From the NCBI GenBank assembly GCA_033064195.1, contig JARBJD010000051.1:271682-335681 (forward strand): 64,000 nucleotides of DNA, given 5' to 3'. Source of the stretch: Blattamonas nauphoetae (taxonomy: Eukaryota; Preaxostyla; Oxymonadida). How positions within the stretch are numbered: position 1 is the stretch's first letter; each line of letters opens with the position of its first letter. Made by a program: the position numbers and the translations under genes. The notes under the pieces are model-generated. The model saw only the letters and a program-made list of their open reading frames with translations. It ran no database searches and had not been told where the DNA came from. Below, in pieces: positions 34,725-47,918 of this stretch.

Positions 34725-35788
34725 TCAGAACAAGTCCCGGATCTGTTCTGAATCACCGAAGAGCGAGAAGGCATCGAACTTCCCACTTTCTGCTCGCCAT
34801 TTCCGTTCTTCCTGATAATTAGCTTCAATCTCGTGCTTCTTCCTGTCCCTCTCCTTCCTCTCCTTCAGCTTTTGCTCCTCATCAGCGATGGTTTCTGTGA
34901 CTGACTTCTTTTCGTAGTATTTCGACCTGAAGAGATGAGAACGAGAGAACACAGACCCAACTTCCAACAGCCACTCTTCTGTGATCTGCGTCACAAGATG
35001 AGCGTAGTGTCTGCCCTGTGCGTTGGTGAGCAGCTCCACAAACACAAACATGGGTGGAGGGTACGCAAAGACGAACGAGGACGGGTGGACCTCGACTGGC
35101 TGCTGGGAGAGAAGGACGAACTGAGCGATGAGGCCAGAGTGTGTGGGCGGACGAGTGGCCATGTTCTGAAAGAACGCGGAGCAGATGCAGCGCTGGACGG
35201 TTTCGACTGAGGCAGGCTCGCTTTGTCGGCGGAAGAGCTTTATGCGCTTGAGGAGAGCAAACAGGTTGGCGCGGATGGCGCAGACCCTGAAGAGAGACGA
35301 GGAAGAAAAGTATGAGAGATGAGGAAGAAAAGGACAAAAGAAGAGCAACAGACTGTTCCATCTTTTGGGAATCAATCGACCTCTGCTCCTGCCACTTCTT
35401 CTGAAAGTCATGCTTCTGTGCCGCGTTGAAGACGTTCAACATGGTGACCAGATCGCCCTCCGCAACTGCAAACGACCGCTTGGCGTTGTCGATATTGCCG
35501 ACAGAGGCGTAGTGCGAGGGATTTTGGTGTGGAGTGAAGAACACGTCGCACACGCTGAGCATGGCGACGAGGGTGAGAGCTTCTTCGCAGCAGTTGTACT
35601 CGTCGTTGAGGGAGTTGAGGAGGAGCACTGCAAGTCTGATCTCGGTGGACCCCCCAACCGACTCCGCTTTCTCGCCGCTCCCTCCAAACACAACACCGTC
35701 TGCCGCACGGCGCCTGCGAAGGCTGCCCAACAGTTCAGAGACAACGGTGCCTCGTTCAGTGACGGTGTCCTCTTTTTCTTGTCCGATT
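34725..35788 (-). pseudogene. C-terminal fragment of a DEAH-box RNA helicase
   Basis: Three exons, 35354-35788, 34957-35286 and 34725-34926, are joined in phase by introns of 67 and 30 bp. They encode the C-terminal end of a Prp2/Prp16/Prp22/Prp43-type helicase: EEALTLVAMLSVCDVFF (HA2), RSFAVAEGDLVTMLNVFNA, then the OB-fold region with CICSAFFQNMA, and EEWLLEVGSKYYEKK near the end. An intron acceptor (TTTCAG) sits at 35789, in the right phase, yet the 1.3 kb upstream holds no helicase core (no DEAH or SAT motifs) and mobile elements begin beyond. The gene is either cut off by insertion or rearrangement, or its other exons lie far away. GC content is higher than in neighbours. Confidence 0.7.
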
Positions 35789-37113
35789 CTGAAATTGAAT
35801 GTTAATTGCGATTTTTGGAGTTTTCCAGTGAATAAAGTTCATTTTAGGACTATTTTTGACTTCTCGTGGCGAAAGAAGTGACAATGAACATTTTGGAAGT
35901 TGAAATTCCTATTATGGGTCCGATCAATTCAATAGTTCAATTTGCCTTTTTTGTTGTTCAGTCAAGCGGTGAAAACGATGTCTTATCAAAGCATTAACAA
36001 AAAGGAGGTGAAAGATATGTAAGTCTTTTGAGAAGTTGAGACAAAGTGCAAGAGGGAGGTCTCATCATTTGAGCGAATATTTTTGAAATGACACACTGGT
36101 GGTCATTTATTTTTTTTCACATTTCAGCTTTTTACGAATTGTTTTGACTCCTTTTTTTGAACAAGGACGGATCATCGAAGGTTTTTTCAGGATCGAACCA
36201 GAGAAAACTTTTTTCGTCTTTCATCTCGATTGATTCGTTTTTATTGATTCTCTCTCATAGAATCGGTTTTTTTAGATGGATTTCATCATTGAGAAGCTTT
36301 TTGAGATGTTTTGAAACAAAATAGGGTAATAAAATGGCTAGGTCAAAAAACAGTGAAATCTGTTGTGATCAAAACAAAAACGAAAGATTTCACCCCTCAC
36401 ATGTTTAGTGAACATCTAAACGGCAATTAGACGAAAAAAAGTTTTTTGTCACCAACTATAGTGTGGTGTGTCTTTTCAAAATTATTCGATCATTTCACTC
36501 TCTCAATCATTCTTTATCTAGTCTTTCCTTTGCATTTCTTTCTGTCGTCTCTGAGATCTGACACATATTTTAGAAACTCCCAGTCACTGACCGTCCGTAC
36601 TTTTTGGAAAAAAGTGACCGGTCACCTCGGTCAGTCCAGTATGTTCATTTCCATGAATTGTCAAACTACTGTAAAGAATGAGGTTAATCTCCTAATTGTC
36701 TCTTATAGGACCTCAAAAAACCCGGTTTTATTCAAAAACCCATTTTTATTCGATTACATTCTGATTTTCAACCTTAGTGCTAAAAATTTGTTTTCTATCC
36801 GCTTAAAAACATGTTTTCAATCGTTCCTTGAGAGAGAGAGAGAGAATTACCATAAATCACTCTAAACAATGACCCATTTGATGAAGAATGGGGAACAATG
36901 CGAACTCTCCGCCGCTTCTTGATTGTTAAAACCAGGCTAGATCATGGTGTTTATGTCCAGAAAGTCAAATTTCGAAAGGTAGCATACAATAAAATGAGAA
37001 TAGAGTATATTTCGAATTTAAACGGGTTTATATTTAAAATGGGTTTTTGAGGGTCTATTTATTCTCCTCGTGAAGTGATCGTCCCTTTGTTTCTAATTGA
37101 ATTGTTGAAAAAC
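35789..37113. other. AT-rich gap between host genes and mobile elements
   Basis: No coding exon is convincing on either strand. A frame at 36446-36865 is low-quality. The stretch marks the border between the gene block and the mobile-element block. Confidence 0.5.
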
Positions 37114-38315
37114 TATGTCGTCACAAGAACCGACGAGTAGGATTCCCTGGCCTCCCAACGACAACCAATTGACGATGAGCGTATATCGGATGTTCAATAT
37201 GCGAACGGAATGGGCATTTGCGCAAAAGGCCATTCAAGATCAAGATGAAGAGAAATTACAGCAGTAAAAACAATTTAGAGTCCCTGATGGATCACAGAGA
37301 ATCCTAGGGGCCCTCTTCCACATATGCCGAGGACTAGCCAATGAGGTCGACCAGCTGACACACCAAAACTCTCGTGAATAGGAAGATCCATTCGTCAGAG
37401 ACGGAAGGGACGACAGACTTTATTCAATGGCAGGACAGCTTCCGGAATTTGAATGGGATGATTCTGATGAAGAGGAAGTGAGTGAACGCGCCAAAGAAGC
37501 TAAAGGCATCTATTCCGGGTATCCGGACATCGTAGCTGAAGAAGGGTTAGGTGCAGTCGCTGGTTCCGATGTCGATTGCGAGGAGAGACGGGCCCTTCAA
37601 TTGATGACGCACAAGGCTGGGGAGATTGTTCACAGGATCAATAGAGCATGGTTGTCTCACATATTGAAGGTTCGAGCCCGTCCTCTTTTGGATAAAAAGA
37701 AGATGGAATCACTCACAAAACAACGAGCAGTCCCGAATACTTTACAGGAGGAAACGAAGAAACGTGAAGATACAAGAAGACTTTTTTTTCGGAAGACCCC
37801 AGTCAGGGGCGTCCTCTCCAACATCGTCCTTTCACAGCAGGCGGTCGCCAGAAAGTCGACGTTCAACGGCAAACATTTCCTCAAAGACAGAGATTCGCCC
37901 GCCAAACGTCACCCAATCGCCGGAACCAACAGTCGGCGGTTCGATCATTTCCCTCGAGACCGAAGGGATATCCACCACAAACACAGTCACAATATCAACT
38001 TCGCTCGCAATTTTAGGTCCGGCGCCCGAAATGACGTGGGAAGAATCTCTTCCCTCAATTCAGACGAAATGACTGGGAGGTGGAATTGGGGGACGAATCG
38101 GTCAGCATTGGCAAGAATGGGAGAGATTCGGAATGGGAGCAATGATAAAAGTCGGAATTCGGATACAATGGAATTGGAGGGGTGCACCGACAACTACTGG
38201 ACACCCCTTCGAGCTGAAGCTGACAACGGAGGAGAAGTTGGGGTTCCAGGAGACAATCGAGATGGAGATAAGGGAAAACATCATTCGAGAAGTGAGGAAG
38301 GGGCTGAATCATACC

Positions 38316-38700
38316 CCGTGCCCCCTGACCAAAAATTTCAAATATGCCTGTTTTCGAATATTAAACTCATTTTGTTAATTTTTTGTGATTTTGAGGGCGA
38401 AAAAAAGCTGCCCTTTTTGACCCGATCCAGCCCATTATTTGTGTCAACACTTCACAAAGATCCTTTTTTCTATGTTCCTTTTGAGAATATACCAATAGTC
38501 TTCACAGCCCCCCCTGCTCTTGAGCGGGGGGCTGTGAAGACTATCCGACATTATGAAAAAGTGTCTGGAAAAAGGATCGGGTGAAGTGTGGATGAATTTA
38601 TATCTCCAAAACCCGGTTTCAAATCGAAAAATAAATCCAAATACATCGTGCAATGATATTATTTAAAGCTCCTATTAAAATATTGGAGGGGGGCACGGGG
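38316..38700. mobile_element. 385-bp MITE with CCCCGTGCCCCC ends and TA duplication
   Basis: The terminal inverted repeats are CCCCGTGCCCCC at the left and GGGGGCACGGGG at the right, flanked on both sides by TA (38314-38315 and 38701-38702). Inside is a perfect 19-bp inverted repeat (38492-38510 with 38522-38540; stem ATAGTCTTCACAGCCCCCC) around an 11-nt loop. There is no transposase. It interrupts the DIRS-like element between its Gag-like and reverse transcriptase parts. Confidence 0.8.
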
Positions 38701-38823
38701 TAGGATCATGCCGAGGAAGGAAGAAGTGAGATGTTGGAATGCGACGTTCGTTCTAAAAAAGAAAGGTGGCGATTGGCGCCGCATTCTGGACTGTCGGCGC
38801 GTAGACGAACACGTAGCACATGA

Positions 38824-39415
38824 TAGTAGTGTCAATAAAGCACGCCATGTCAATAATTCACGATCTGTGAAGGATAAATCACAATTGGTCTAACTAAGAC
38901 AAAAATACAATTTTAGATTTATTTGACGACAAAAATTTGAGAGTGCCTCATATCGCCCTATAGGAAAATACACACATTTTTTAAAACTTTTTGGGGTCAT
39001 TTCTCCACGACCAGACGTCCGTTTTGGACCGAAGAAAAAGCGTTTTTATCGTCTATATATCGATCAAAGACAATAAAAAAAGAGAAAAATTACCCATGTA
39101 ATTTTTCTGGGTGAAAAATAGCGTTTTTTTCACATCGTCCCAGATACCCACAATTGTTTTGAAATTTTTTGTTTCAAAAAATTCATTTCACCAAATAAAC
39201 TTTTCTACAAAAAATTACATCAAAATCGGTTCACAGGTTGTGAAGATATTGCCGAAACACTTTTTTTTGTTGGGTAAAACGGGGTAATTTGAGGTTTTCT
39301 CCTAATTGCGCCGGGATATAAATCAAAAATTTTATTTTTTTCTTAGTTAGACCAATTGTGATTTCTCCGAAACAGATCGTGATTTTTTGATTTTCGTGCT
39401 TTATTGACGCTACTG
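38824..39415. mobile_element. 592-bp MITE, family M copy 1
   Basis: The ends are TAGTAGTGTCAATAAAGC (left) and, inverted, CAGTAGCGTCAATAAAGC (right), flanked by TGA on both sides (38821-38823 and 39416-39418). Subterminal blocks include CACAATTGGTCTAACTAAG and its inverse. The interior carries the TCTCCACGACC and AGGTTGTGAAGATAT blocks shared with the other M copies. Inserted in the DIRS-like reverse transcriptase region. Non-coding. Confidence 0.75.
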
Positions 39416-41543
39416 TGAACCTTTCAAAATGGACAACATACCAACTGTTGGTCAGCTCATTCATCAGGACGCGTGGTTGACAAGTATCGATCTGACACGA
39501 GCATATACGCACGCTCCCCTGCACAAAAAGGATCAACCTTTCTTCAGTTTTATGGTCGACGGAAAATACTACATTCAACAAACCCTGTGTTTCGGCCTAA
39601 CCTCAGATACGCGTATTTTCACCAAGATTTTAAGACCGGTGGCAGCACTATTCAGACCAACGTTCCCTCTGGTTCTATATTTGGACGATTTTCTCCTCAT
39701 CCACAAATCCAAGGACGAAGGGGAAGTCAATACCACAAATGTGGCTCATCTACTCACTCGACTGGAATTTACGATAAACGAAGAAAAATCACCATTGAAT
39801 CCAACACAACAAATCGACTATCTCGGTTTCAGGTGGGACACTCGAACGAATACTGTCAGCGTTTCAAAAGAGAAAAGAGTCGCGATGAAGGAACTGGTGA
39901 GAGGAAGATTGAGACAAGTTCAGAAAGGGGGACACTGTTGGGTTCGGACGATCGCATCAATGGTCGGGAAGCTGCAATCAATCGGGTTCGTGGACCCACT
40001 TGCCTTCTTCAACACAAGGCACCTCACAAGTTGGAAAGACGATAACGTCCAAAGAGGGGGATGGTGCAGTGGAGGAACACTAACACTGTCGGCAGTCCAG
40101 GAGATGAGGTGGTGGATGTCCAGGTTGGGTCGCCCAATCGAGCGTACTCTCGCGATGTTCAGCCAGACGGACAGTAGGACTACCGACGCAAGCAGCTGGG
40201 GAGTTGGAGTCGTTTGGTCAAGAGGGGGCATCCAGGAAACTTGGCAAGTCAACTTCAACGAGGAAGAGAGTGCCTGGTCGAGCAACAGGAGAGAGGTTGT
40301 TGCAATCGTCCGAGGATTTTTGGAAGGAGCCGAAAGGGGACTGATCAGAGAGGGAGACAATGGTTTAGTCTTGTCGGACAACCATGTTGCTGTGGCGAAT
40401 ATCAACCGACGCTATTTCAAATGAGCACATTCACACTATTGCGATTGAACAGTAGTTCAGGATGAATAGCACTTGGCAGTTCTTTTCCGACATTCGTGGT
40501 CTTCACTTGTTGCAGTCTCTGATTGACAGAATCTAGAATTGAAAGATCATCGAATGAATTGTACGACATCCTTTGTGTTAAGTTGCTTCCTTGTTTTCTA
40601 TTTGGTGTGATTTGTTTTTGATGAAACATTTATATAAAATTAAATATTTTCATTCTTCCAAAATGAACGATCAAAAAATACTTCAACCGATTCAACAGAG
40701 AAATCCTACATAATCGAAAAGGAAGAAAGGCGTCAATCCCTTCAAACAAAACACCAAAGATAAACTAGCCAGACATCCAGCGAGTACAATACTAACAGAA
40801 CAGGATGATGATCTCAGATATGAAGATGCATTTCGATCAGCTCAGAGTGCACAAGCAATCATTGATTCAAATCCGAAACGATATGGTGGTTGTAATGTCC
40901 TTGTGGAAGACAGAGATGGAGATGGATTCAATGACGATGTGATAGTGGTTGACAAGAATGGCATTGAACGATATTGGAATGGTGGAAAGATTGCTAAGAG
41001 ACTTGAAGGCTTGTATCGAAACACTTGGACAGCTGCAAATCCGACAAAACAGGAACGAAAACAACAAAAGTATGCTAGATTTAAGATGCTTGAACGTCCG
41101 AGTATTGATGCACAATGGATGGAGTTGAAGAAGACAAAAATGTGGAACGACAATCCTGATATTTCACCTGAGCAAATGACTACTTATCAAGTATCATTGT
41201 GGGTTGCGAATGAAGCTATGAAATTCCCGACTATTCGTTGTTCAAGTCAAGCAGCTGGTCAACCAAACCAAGCTATCGGTGTGTATTCCCTTGGTGATTT
41301 TGCTAAAATTCGTTCAGGATGAGCGACTCAAATGAATCGAGGAATATTAATTCCATTTCTGAGCGACTTTTGGGATTACAATAGCTTTGTTGATCCGAAT
41401 GGTTTACTGAAAAAGAAATCATTTATGAAGATTGTAACTAAACGCTTGAATTCATATGAGACATTTTCATCCGGGAATTCGGGTTCACACGAACAGAATA
41501 TATATGATTTTGTGATCCTTCTTACAACGCTATTGTGACATTA

Positions 41544-43575
41544 TTAATCATCTTGAATTGATGGTGAATCATAGAGAGAGTTAGAGCTTGTTCCTTCATC
41601 TTCAGATTCACTTTCATCGTCACCACTGTCCCTCCTCTTTTTCTTCCTTCTCCCTTCTTCTGGATGATTCTTCACAAGTCTGTTCCACCACTCACTCTTC
41701 TTTTGTTTCGGAGTCTTTGTTGAATGCGTTCGTTTCGTTTTTTTTGGGAGATCATTGTCGAATTGATTCGTGTCAGAATTAGACGAGTCAGTCTCCTCCT
41801 TTTCGGTGGCTCTACGATTCTGATGCTTTTGTTTCTCGCCATTTTCTCTGTCGATGGTCACATTCAGACTTTGTGGTTGAGTAGCAACGGTGAAGGGGGG
41901 AACGATTTGTCCATACGTCTTCAGAGGTTTCGTTCGTTTCGTTTCCACTATACTGACCGCAATCTTTTGATACTTGTCTGGAGAGACATTCGCGAGTGGG
42001 GCTGCGGCGATTCCGTCTGGTGTTGTTCGAAAATTCAGGTAAAACTTCAATCCGTTGAATCTTAGACCAGGAAGAGTAGATGGCGGAGGAGGGGTGAAGT
42101 GCTCGAAAAAATGATGGGGTGAGATTATTGATTGGGCCTTTAGTGTCTGGAAAAAGTTGATGAAGTCTTGAATTGTGCTGATCACACAATCTCCAAGATT
42201 ATCTCTCACTATGTTTGAAAGATACCCGAAAGATGAGTCAACTCGGGATTTACCATGTCCTTCATGGTAGAATACGACATGTCGAATGAGAGTTGGGTGG
42301 GTCTCTGTTAAATGATGAAGGAGGAAATACAAGACGGTTTTATTGCGAAAATGCGGTCCCGTGTCAAACACAAATGTTGTCTTAGAAGCGTCGCGGCACG
42401 GTTGAGTTGAAAGCAGGGATGTCAGCGCGGAAACTACGAAAAATGCGTCATGGTTCAGAACTTCTGAAATATAATGGGTGAAATCCAACTGTTTGTTTCC
42501 CCCGCGCACAGAGCAGACACAACACCCGAGATGGGTTAATTGCTGAAATTTGTAAAAGTCTTTCCTTCCTTGATCTTCTCTGATACTCATTTTCCAGTTT
42601 TCTTTGAAGTCGATTCTGACGACCAGTTCGCCCGCTTGACAAGCTTCGATAGCGTCCTCCACATATGTACGCTGAATTTGTGCATGCTGACGATGAAGTT
42701 GCAGTATTCTTTCTTCTTCTAGTAATTCTTCAGGAATAGGTTGGTGAGCTCCGATCATCTGCGTCTTCACTTTCCCCACATATTCGAGACGATCGCATCG
42801 ATTACAGGTATCAGTCCTTCTTTTCGCCCTTCCAAGTCGTTTGGTGGCTCTCCGAAAGGCAGACTCTGAAAACCGCGACTCCCCATGATCTCTCTTGAAC
42901 TCTTTGAACAAGGCCCTTTTCGTCCCCCTGTACACTCTCTTTTCCCACATCCATTCTCTTGCCAGGTTTGGATTGTATTTTTCGTCAAGAATCTGATTTT
43001 GAGCAAGTCTGGGTTGTTTAAAGGATTCCTCACATGTTCTGAAGGTAGGTCTCGGCTTGAGGATCTGAACCTCACAAGTTTCAGATGTGTGGAGGTCGAT
43101 CCATTGAAAGAGAACGGCAAAGTCCTCAGAGTGATACTTGGTTGAGCTGGGAGGTATCGGTTTCACGTATGGTTGATATTCTTTTATTTTTGCACGATTT
43201 TGGGCTTGTCGGACACTGTTTTCATCCACTCCAAAACCAAACTGATTGAGATCCCTGATACGATACTTCTGTACAAGCGTCTGGAGGAGTAGGATCTGTT
43301 CATGTCTTCTCATTTTTTTGTAGCTCTTTCCCAATTCCATACGTAACCAAACCATATCATCTGCAAGAAAATGAAGAGATATATCGAATGGACAGACCGC
43401 TCCGATTCACAAAAATTTCATTCATGATTTTTCGGCCCCATTCTGTCTTTTTCAGAATATGAAAGAAAATCTCTTCACAATATTGAGTACGCACTCTTTT
43501 CGCGAGGGTTAGAATTCTCTGCGAAAGATGAAACATCATATTTGATGAAATGCCGACATGGAGAGGACGATCCAT
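41544..43575 (-). mobile_element. DDE-type DNA transposon, copy 1, whole-looking transposase
   Basis: Exon 1 (to 43398 from an ATG at 43575 or 43539) and exon 2 (41544-43360) are joined by a 37-bp phase-1 intron (GTCTGTCCATTC...TTGCAG). From the 43539 start this gives 652 aa without interruption. Parts: an N-terminal helical domain, a basic CxxC stretch (RRTDTCNRCDRL), then a likely RNase-H-like catalytic core with DFKENW (first D), FVFDTGPHFRNK (second D) and FYHEGHGKSRVDSSFG (third acidic residue), and a lysine/serine-rich tail with nuclear-localisation-like runs. The FxxGHGK..D.xFG block recalls other eukaryotic DDE families, but I cannot name the superfamily. Terminal repeats were not located. 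It is inserted in the Polinton-like element. Confidence 0.7.
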
Positions 43576-46017
43576 TTCACCCATAAGTGGTCTACTCCGA
43601 AATACCACCTGAAAATGACTCATATCCACATCCAAGAACTGCTGGCTTTGATTTACTCAGCCGAAAGAATATCACTCCAGAAAGCCTTATTGCTCCTGTG
43701 TATGCAATACTCAATAGTGGTGAAATTATGGTGGCAGCATTCGCACGGACATGGAATCCAGTTGACTTTACAGGACCCCGAGTGTTGGAAACGCTTCCGA
43801 ATGAACAGAACTTGAGTGGTACACTAGGTCAAACTGACGTAATGTATTTCAGCTGTTGATCAAAACAAAAATGAATACATCACATTTTTTTATTTTTACT
43901 AAAATGCAGCCAATTCTCCGTTGTCAATTTACAAAACACACAAGTTCTTCTTCAGTACCAACATCACTCACCAACAACGTCATCATCGAAGATCGGAGCA
44001 AATCTGGTGTCGATAATAGAGGGTCAAAGATGGAGATGGAAAGAGTGTACTCTGAACCTATTGTAACCACTGAACGAGGTGCTTATGATCCACCATTGGA
44101 GACATATCCATCAGCACCAATCCAATGTCGTACAATTCCACTTCAGGAATACGAATCTTATATTACAGCATTCAAAGATCAACTGTTAGTAGTGAATAGG
44201 AATGCATTCGCTTGTGAAAAGCAGTTGTTGACTATTCTCATTGAACCATCGAAGAAACTGATCACAAACCAAAGCGATTTATGTGCACTGATTGCGACTC
44301 TCACTGGGATCAACGATGTTGTGATCGTATTGGATGATTTATCTGACAAGTGTCGATGTCTGAATAAACTGCCAATCTTTTGAACCATTTTCAAGATCCT
44401 TGTTGGTGGAAAAGACATGAGTTATGCCTACAATGAGGCATACAATACTATTCTCAATTATGGCATTTCTCTCACCAAAGCGATTCCGAGATAACATTAA
44501 TAATGAAGTGTATTTTTTAGTTTTACATAAATGGCACCAGGAAGTTTCAACAAACTCTAAAATATCGGAAAACAGTTCTTTCAAATCATCAAACTTCTAG
44601 CTCCAACATTGCTTCAAGTTGGTGGTGGATTGCTCTCTCAAACGAACAGTACATTTGGACAAACAGCAGGAGGAACCCTCAATGGATTAGGAGGAATGAT
44701 GGATACTTCTCAATACAACAAAGCAATGAATCGTGGATTTGACCAGCAATATAGTCCAGAAGTTAAACAGCCTCTCGGAAGGAGCGATAGTCAGTCCCAG
44801 AATTCAATGTTACAATTTCGACAATAATAAAGTTGGAATCCAATATTTTCATTTTTCATAAATGGCACCTGGTTGGTATCAAAATTAGCAGCAGTTGGCA
44901 AAAATATACTCAGAGTTGGAGCTCCATTTCTAAATCGAATTCCCTTTGTTGGACCATTGATTTCTTATGTCGCACAGACAGGAGTTGAGATGATTCCAGA
45001 TGTGAAATCGGATCAGCAAATCCACGCAGAAAAGATGGCACAATATGAGTAAGCGATCAATGAAGGAAACACAGCAGTTGCGAACAAACTCAGTGGAGAA
45101 ATAGTGAAACTAGAAGAAAAGCTGAAGCCGAAGGTTAAGGTGAAGAAACCAAAAAAGAAAAAGTAACTGTACAGAAAACAATAATTTGATTTTTTATTTT
45201 TGATAAAATGAACTCGGATATAACACATCTGACAAACAAAAGAACTGGAGCTACATCCTTGACTGGAAATACAACTGGATCAATCAAGTATACCAGAGAT
45301 GGCATTGGTCAAATTCAACAACAACTCACGTCTGAATATCACATCAAATACCTTCTGAACGATGGAGCTCACAGTACTTCTATTCAGGAATTGAAACCAT
45401 CAGAGAATTCACGATTCTACAAAGGACAAGAGATAATCATTCCATTGACTGGTAATCAAGACATCTGTCAAATTGATGATTCCTTTATCACATTCACAAT
45501 GACAGCGACATTGAAGGTCAATAATTGGCAAACAACTGCTGGTAAGGTTGGATCGTTCATGAATGAGAGAATGTTCATTTTCGTTGGACTCAAACATTCA
45601 GCATCTATCTTTCGTAGTCTAACAGTTCTTCACAACAATCGGAGAATCATTCGCACAACAACAAATGATGTATCAATGGAATCTCACATCTACAATATGA
45701 TAAAACCGAAGAGTCAATTGGAGAATCGTAAGCATTGTCACACACCTTGGCAGAATGCTAGGAATCATGATGAATCTGTTGCTGGTGTGTATATTCCATT
45801 TTCGGATTTCACAACAATATCTGGAACAGGAGTGTTCAAAGGCACTATTGACGTTCCAATTCGTGTGTCGATCAATCTGGAAGATCTTCCGATATTCTCT
45901 GGAATGACTGAGTATCCTCGTTGTCTTTTCGGTGATTTGAAACTGTGTGTTTACATCAATGAAGATGCATTTGTTTGTTGTCCAGTAAATCCTGAACTCA
46001 CTTTCAAAAATACTCTA

Positions 46018-47366
46018 CAGTGACTACACAACCCGCCATTCGTGCAAAACCCGCCATTCTAGCATATTTGTCCGCCCATAATCCAAAGTTCTCCGGACCC
46101 ATAATTTCATGAGTCAAACTTTTTTTCGTGGATGTTCATCTCGACCCCATAAATCACTTGAGGTAGAAATCGAACCTCCAAAATAGGATCCCTTGTTCAG
46201 GGTGCCTATTTAAGAGCCTTTTTTGGCCCTTTTTTTGGTCCCCAAAAATAGTGGTCCTTAACATTTAAGCTTAGGGCATAAAACCTTCGCGGCCACATTT
46301 CTCCACGCACATTCAAGATTTTTCTTTCTCGTTTGATTTATGGTGGTTTGGGATGGTTTTCTATCGAAATGACAAATTTTTGAAAAATGAAAAATCCTGG
46401 GGGGAGCTGGACGAAAAAATGGGGAAAAAACTGACTTCCCTGTAGATTAAGCTTAGGAGCTCGAAAACTTGTTTTGATCATATCTCCACAACCAGACATA
46501 GTTCGGACATGAAGTTTTCACCAATATGGATGTTTTGTTGGATACTAATTTTTTCTGAAAATTTTGGGAGTTCTCGATGGTTTCATATTTTGGAGGTCGG
46601 ACAAATTGAGTGTCGGTGGATCCCCAAAACACCGTTTTCTTGGCAATAAACACAGATTTTCCGGAAAAATCACTGTAAGTTGATGAGGACACTGTCCCAA
46701 ATATTTCTGACAGATTTGGGTCCTGCATGACTGATATTGAATAAAAAAATCAAAATGTTCTGTGGCAATTGAAGAAAATAGCTACAAGCTCCAAAATAGG
46801 AAACCATCGAGAACTCCCAAAATTTTCAGAAAAAATTAGTATCCAACAAAACATCCATATTGGTGAAAACTTCATGTCCGAACTATGTCTGGTTGTGGAG
46901 ATATGATCAAAACAAGTTTTCGAGCTCCTAAGCTTAATCTACAGGGAAGTCAGTTTTTTCCCCATTTTTTCGTCCAGCTCCCCCCAGGATTTTTCATTTT
47001 TCAAAAATTTGTCATTTCGATAGAAAACCATCCCAAACCACCATAAATCAAACGAGAAAGAAAAATCTTGAATGTGCGTGGAGAAATGTGGCCGCGAAGG
47101 TTTTATGCCCTAAGCTTAAATGTTAAGGACCACTATTTTTGGGGACCAAAAAAAGGGCCAAAAAAGGCTCTTAAATAGGCACCCTGAACAAGGGATCCTA
47201 TTTTGGAGGTTCGATTTCTACCTCAAGTGATTTATGGGGTCGAGATGAACATCCACGAAAAAAAGTTTGACTCATGAAATTATGGGTCCGGAGAACTTTG
47301 GATTATGGGCGGACAAATATGCTAGAATGGCGGGTTTTGCACGAATGGCGGGTTGTGCAGTCACTG
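46018..47366. mobile_element. 1,349-bp fold-back MITE with 578-bp arms, TA duplication
   Basis: The element starts CAGTGACTACACAACCCGCC and ends with the inverse of CAGTGACTGCACAACCCGCC, flanked by TA at 46016-46017 and 47367-47368. Arms 46018-46595 and 46789-47366 are nearly identical inverted copies (I see only a few mismatches by eye) around a 193-bp loop. The TA target and the CAGT start are Tc1/mariner-like. No transposase. The high arm identity indicates a recent insertion or ongoing arm conversion. Confidence 0.93.
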
Positions 47367-47918
47367 TATCATCAATCGTTCATGGAACAGCTTCAGCACC
47401 ATCCATAAAGCCTTCAATTGCCAATTGCAATCAGCATCGTCCATCATTTCTGCAACCAACTGTGACTCAAGACATTGTTTGCTCAACAGCCAATCTCGTG
47501 ACAACAGAACCTGAATTTGTGGATCAGTACATCTCATTGAACATCACAAACTATCGGATTGATGATGTGTATTGCATGAGTGCTGGATACAAAATGAAAG
47601 ATGGTGCGAAAGAGAATCTGAAGCAGATGTACACAAATCGTCCTGGAACAATTCCAGCAGAAAAGATCTCATTCTATCCATTTCAAAAGACACCACTCCA
47701 TCAGGTATTGATTGTACTCAGCAAATGGTTCTCGTTAGTGCCAAGGATATCATGCTCCTCTTCCGTCACTACGAGAATGAAGTCACTTGTTTCCACAATC
47801 CAATGCAGAAGAATATCCAAGTGAATCTACTCAACAAATACTATCCAGAACAACCGACTACAACTATTGGAGCTCGTTTCTACCAGTTCGCATTGTCAAC
47901 TCTCAATCTCGATTCATA

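Larger units (their letters stand above)
37114..40424 (+). mobile_element. DIRS-like retroelement fossil (broken)
   Basis: The left part (about 37114-38313) encodes a polar Gag-like protein. The middle and right encode a reverse transcriptase with the active-site block YLDDFLLIH (about 39684-39710) and a following RNase H with DASSWGVGVVW. Wording such as MDNIPTVGQLIHQDAWLTSI and LTRAYTHAPLHKKDQPFFSF is typical of DIRS-type rather than Gypsy-type elements. A tyrosine recombinase, expected after RNase H, is not seen before the Polinton-like sequence begins. Two MITEs (38316-38700 and 38824-39415) sit inside. It is broken, with a handful of breaks besides the insertions and a missing 3' part. 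The age is moderate: protein motifs are still easy to read. Confidence 0.7.

Noticed and set aside
41588-42065. Plus-strand genes inside DDE copy 1
   Set aside because: They are reverse readings of the lysine/serine-rich tail of the transposase.
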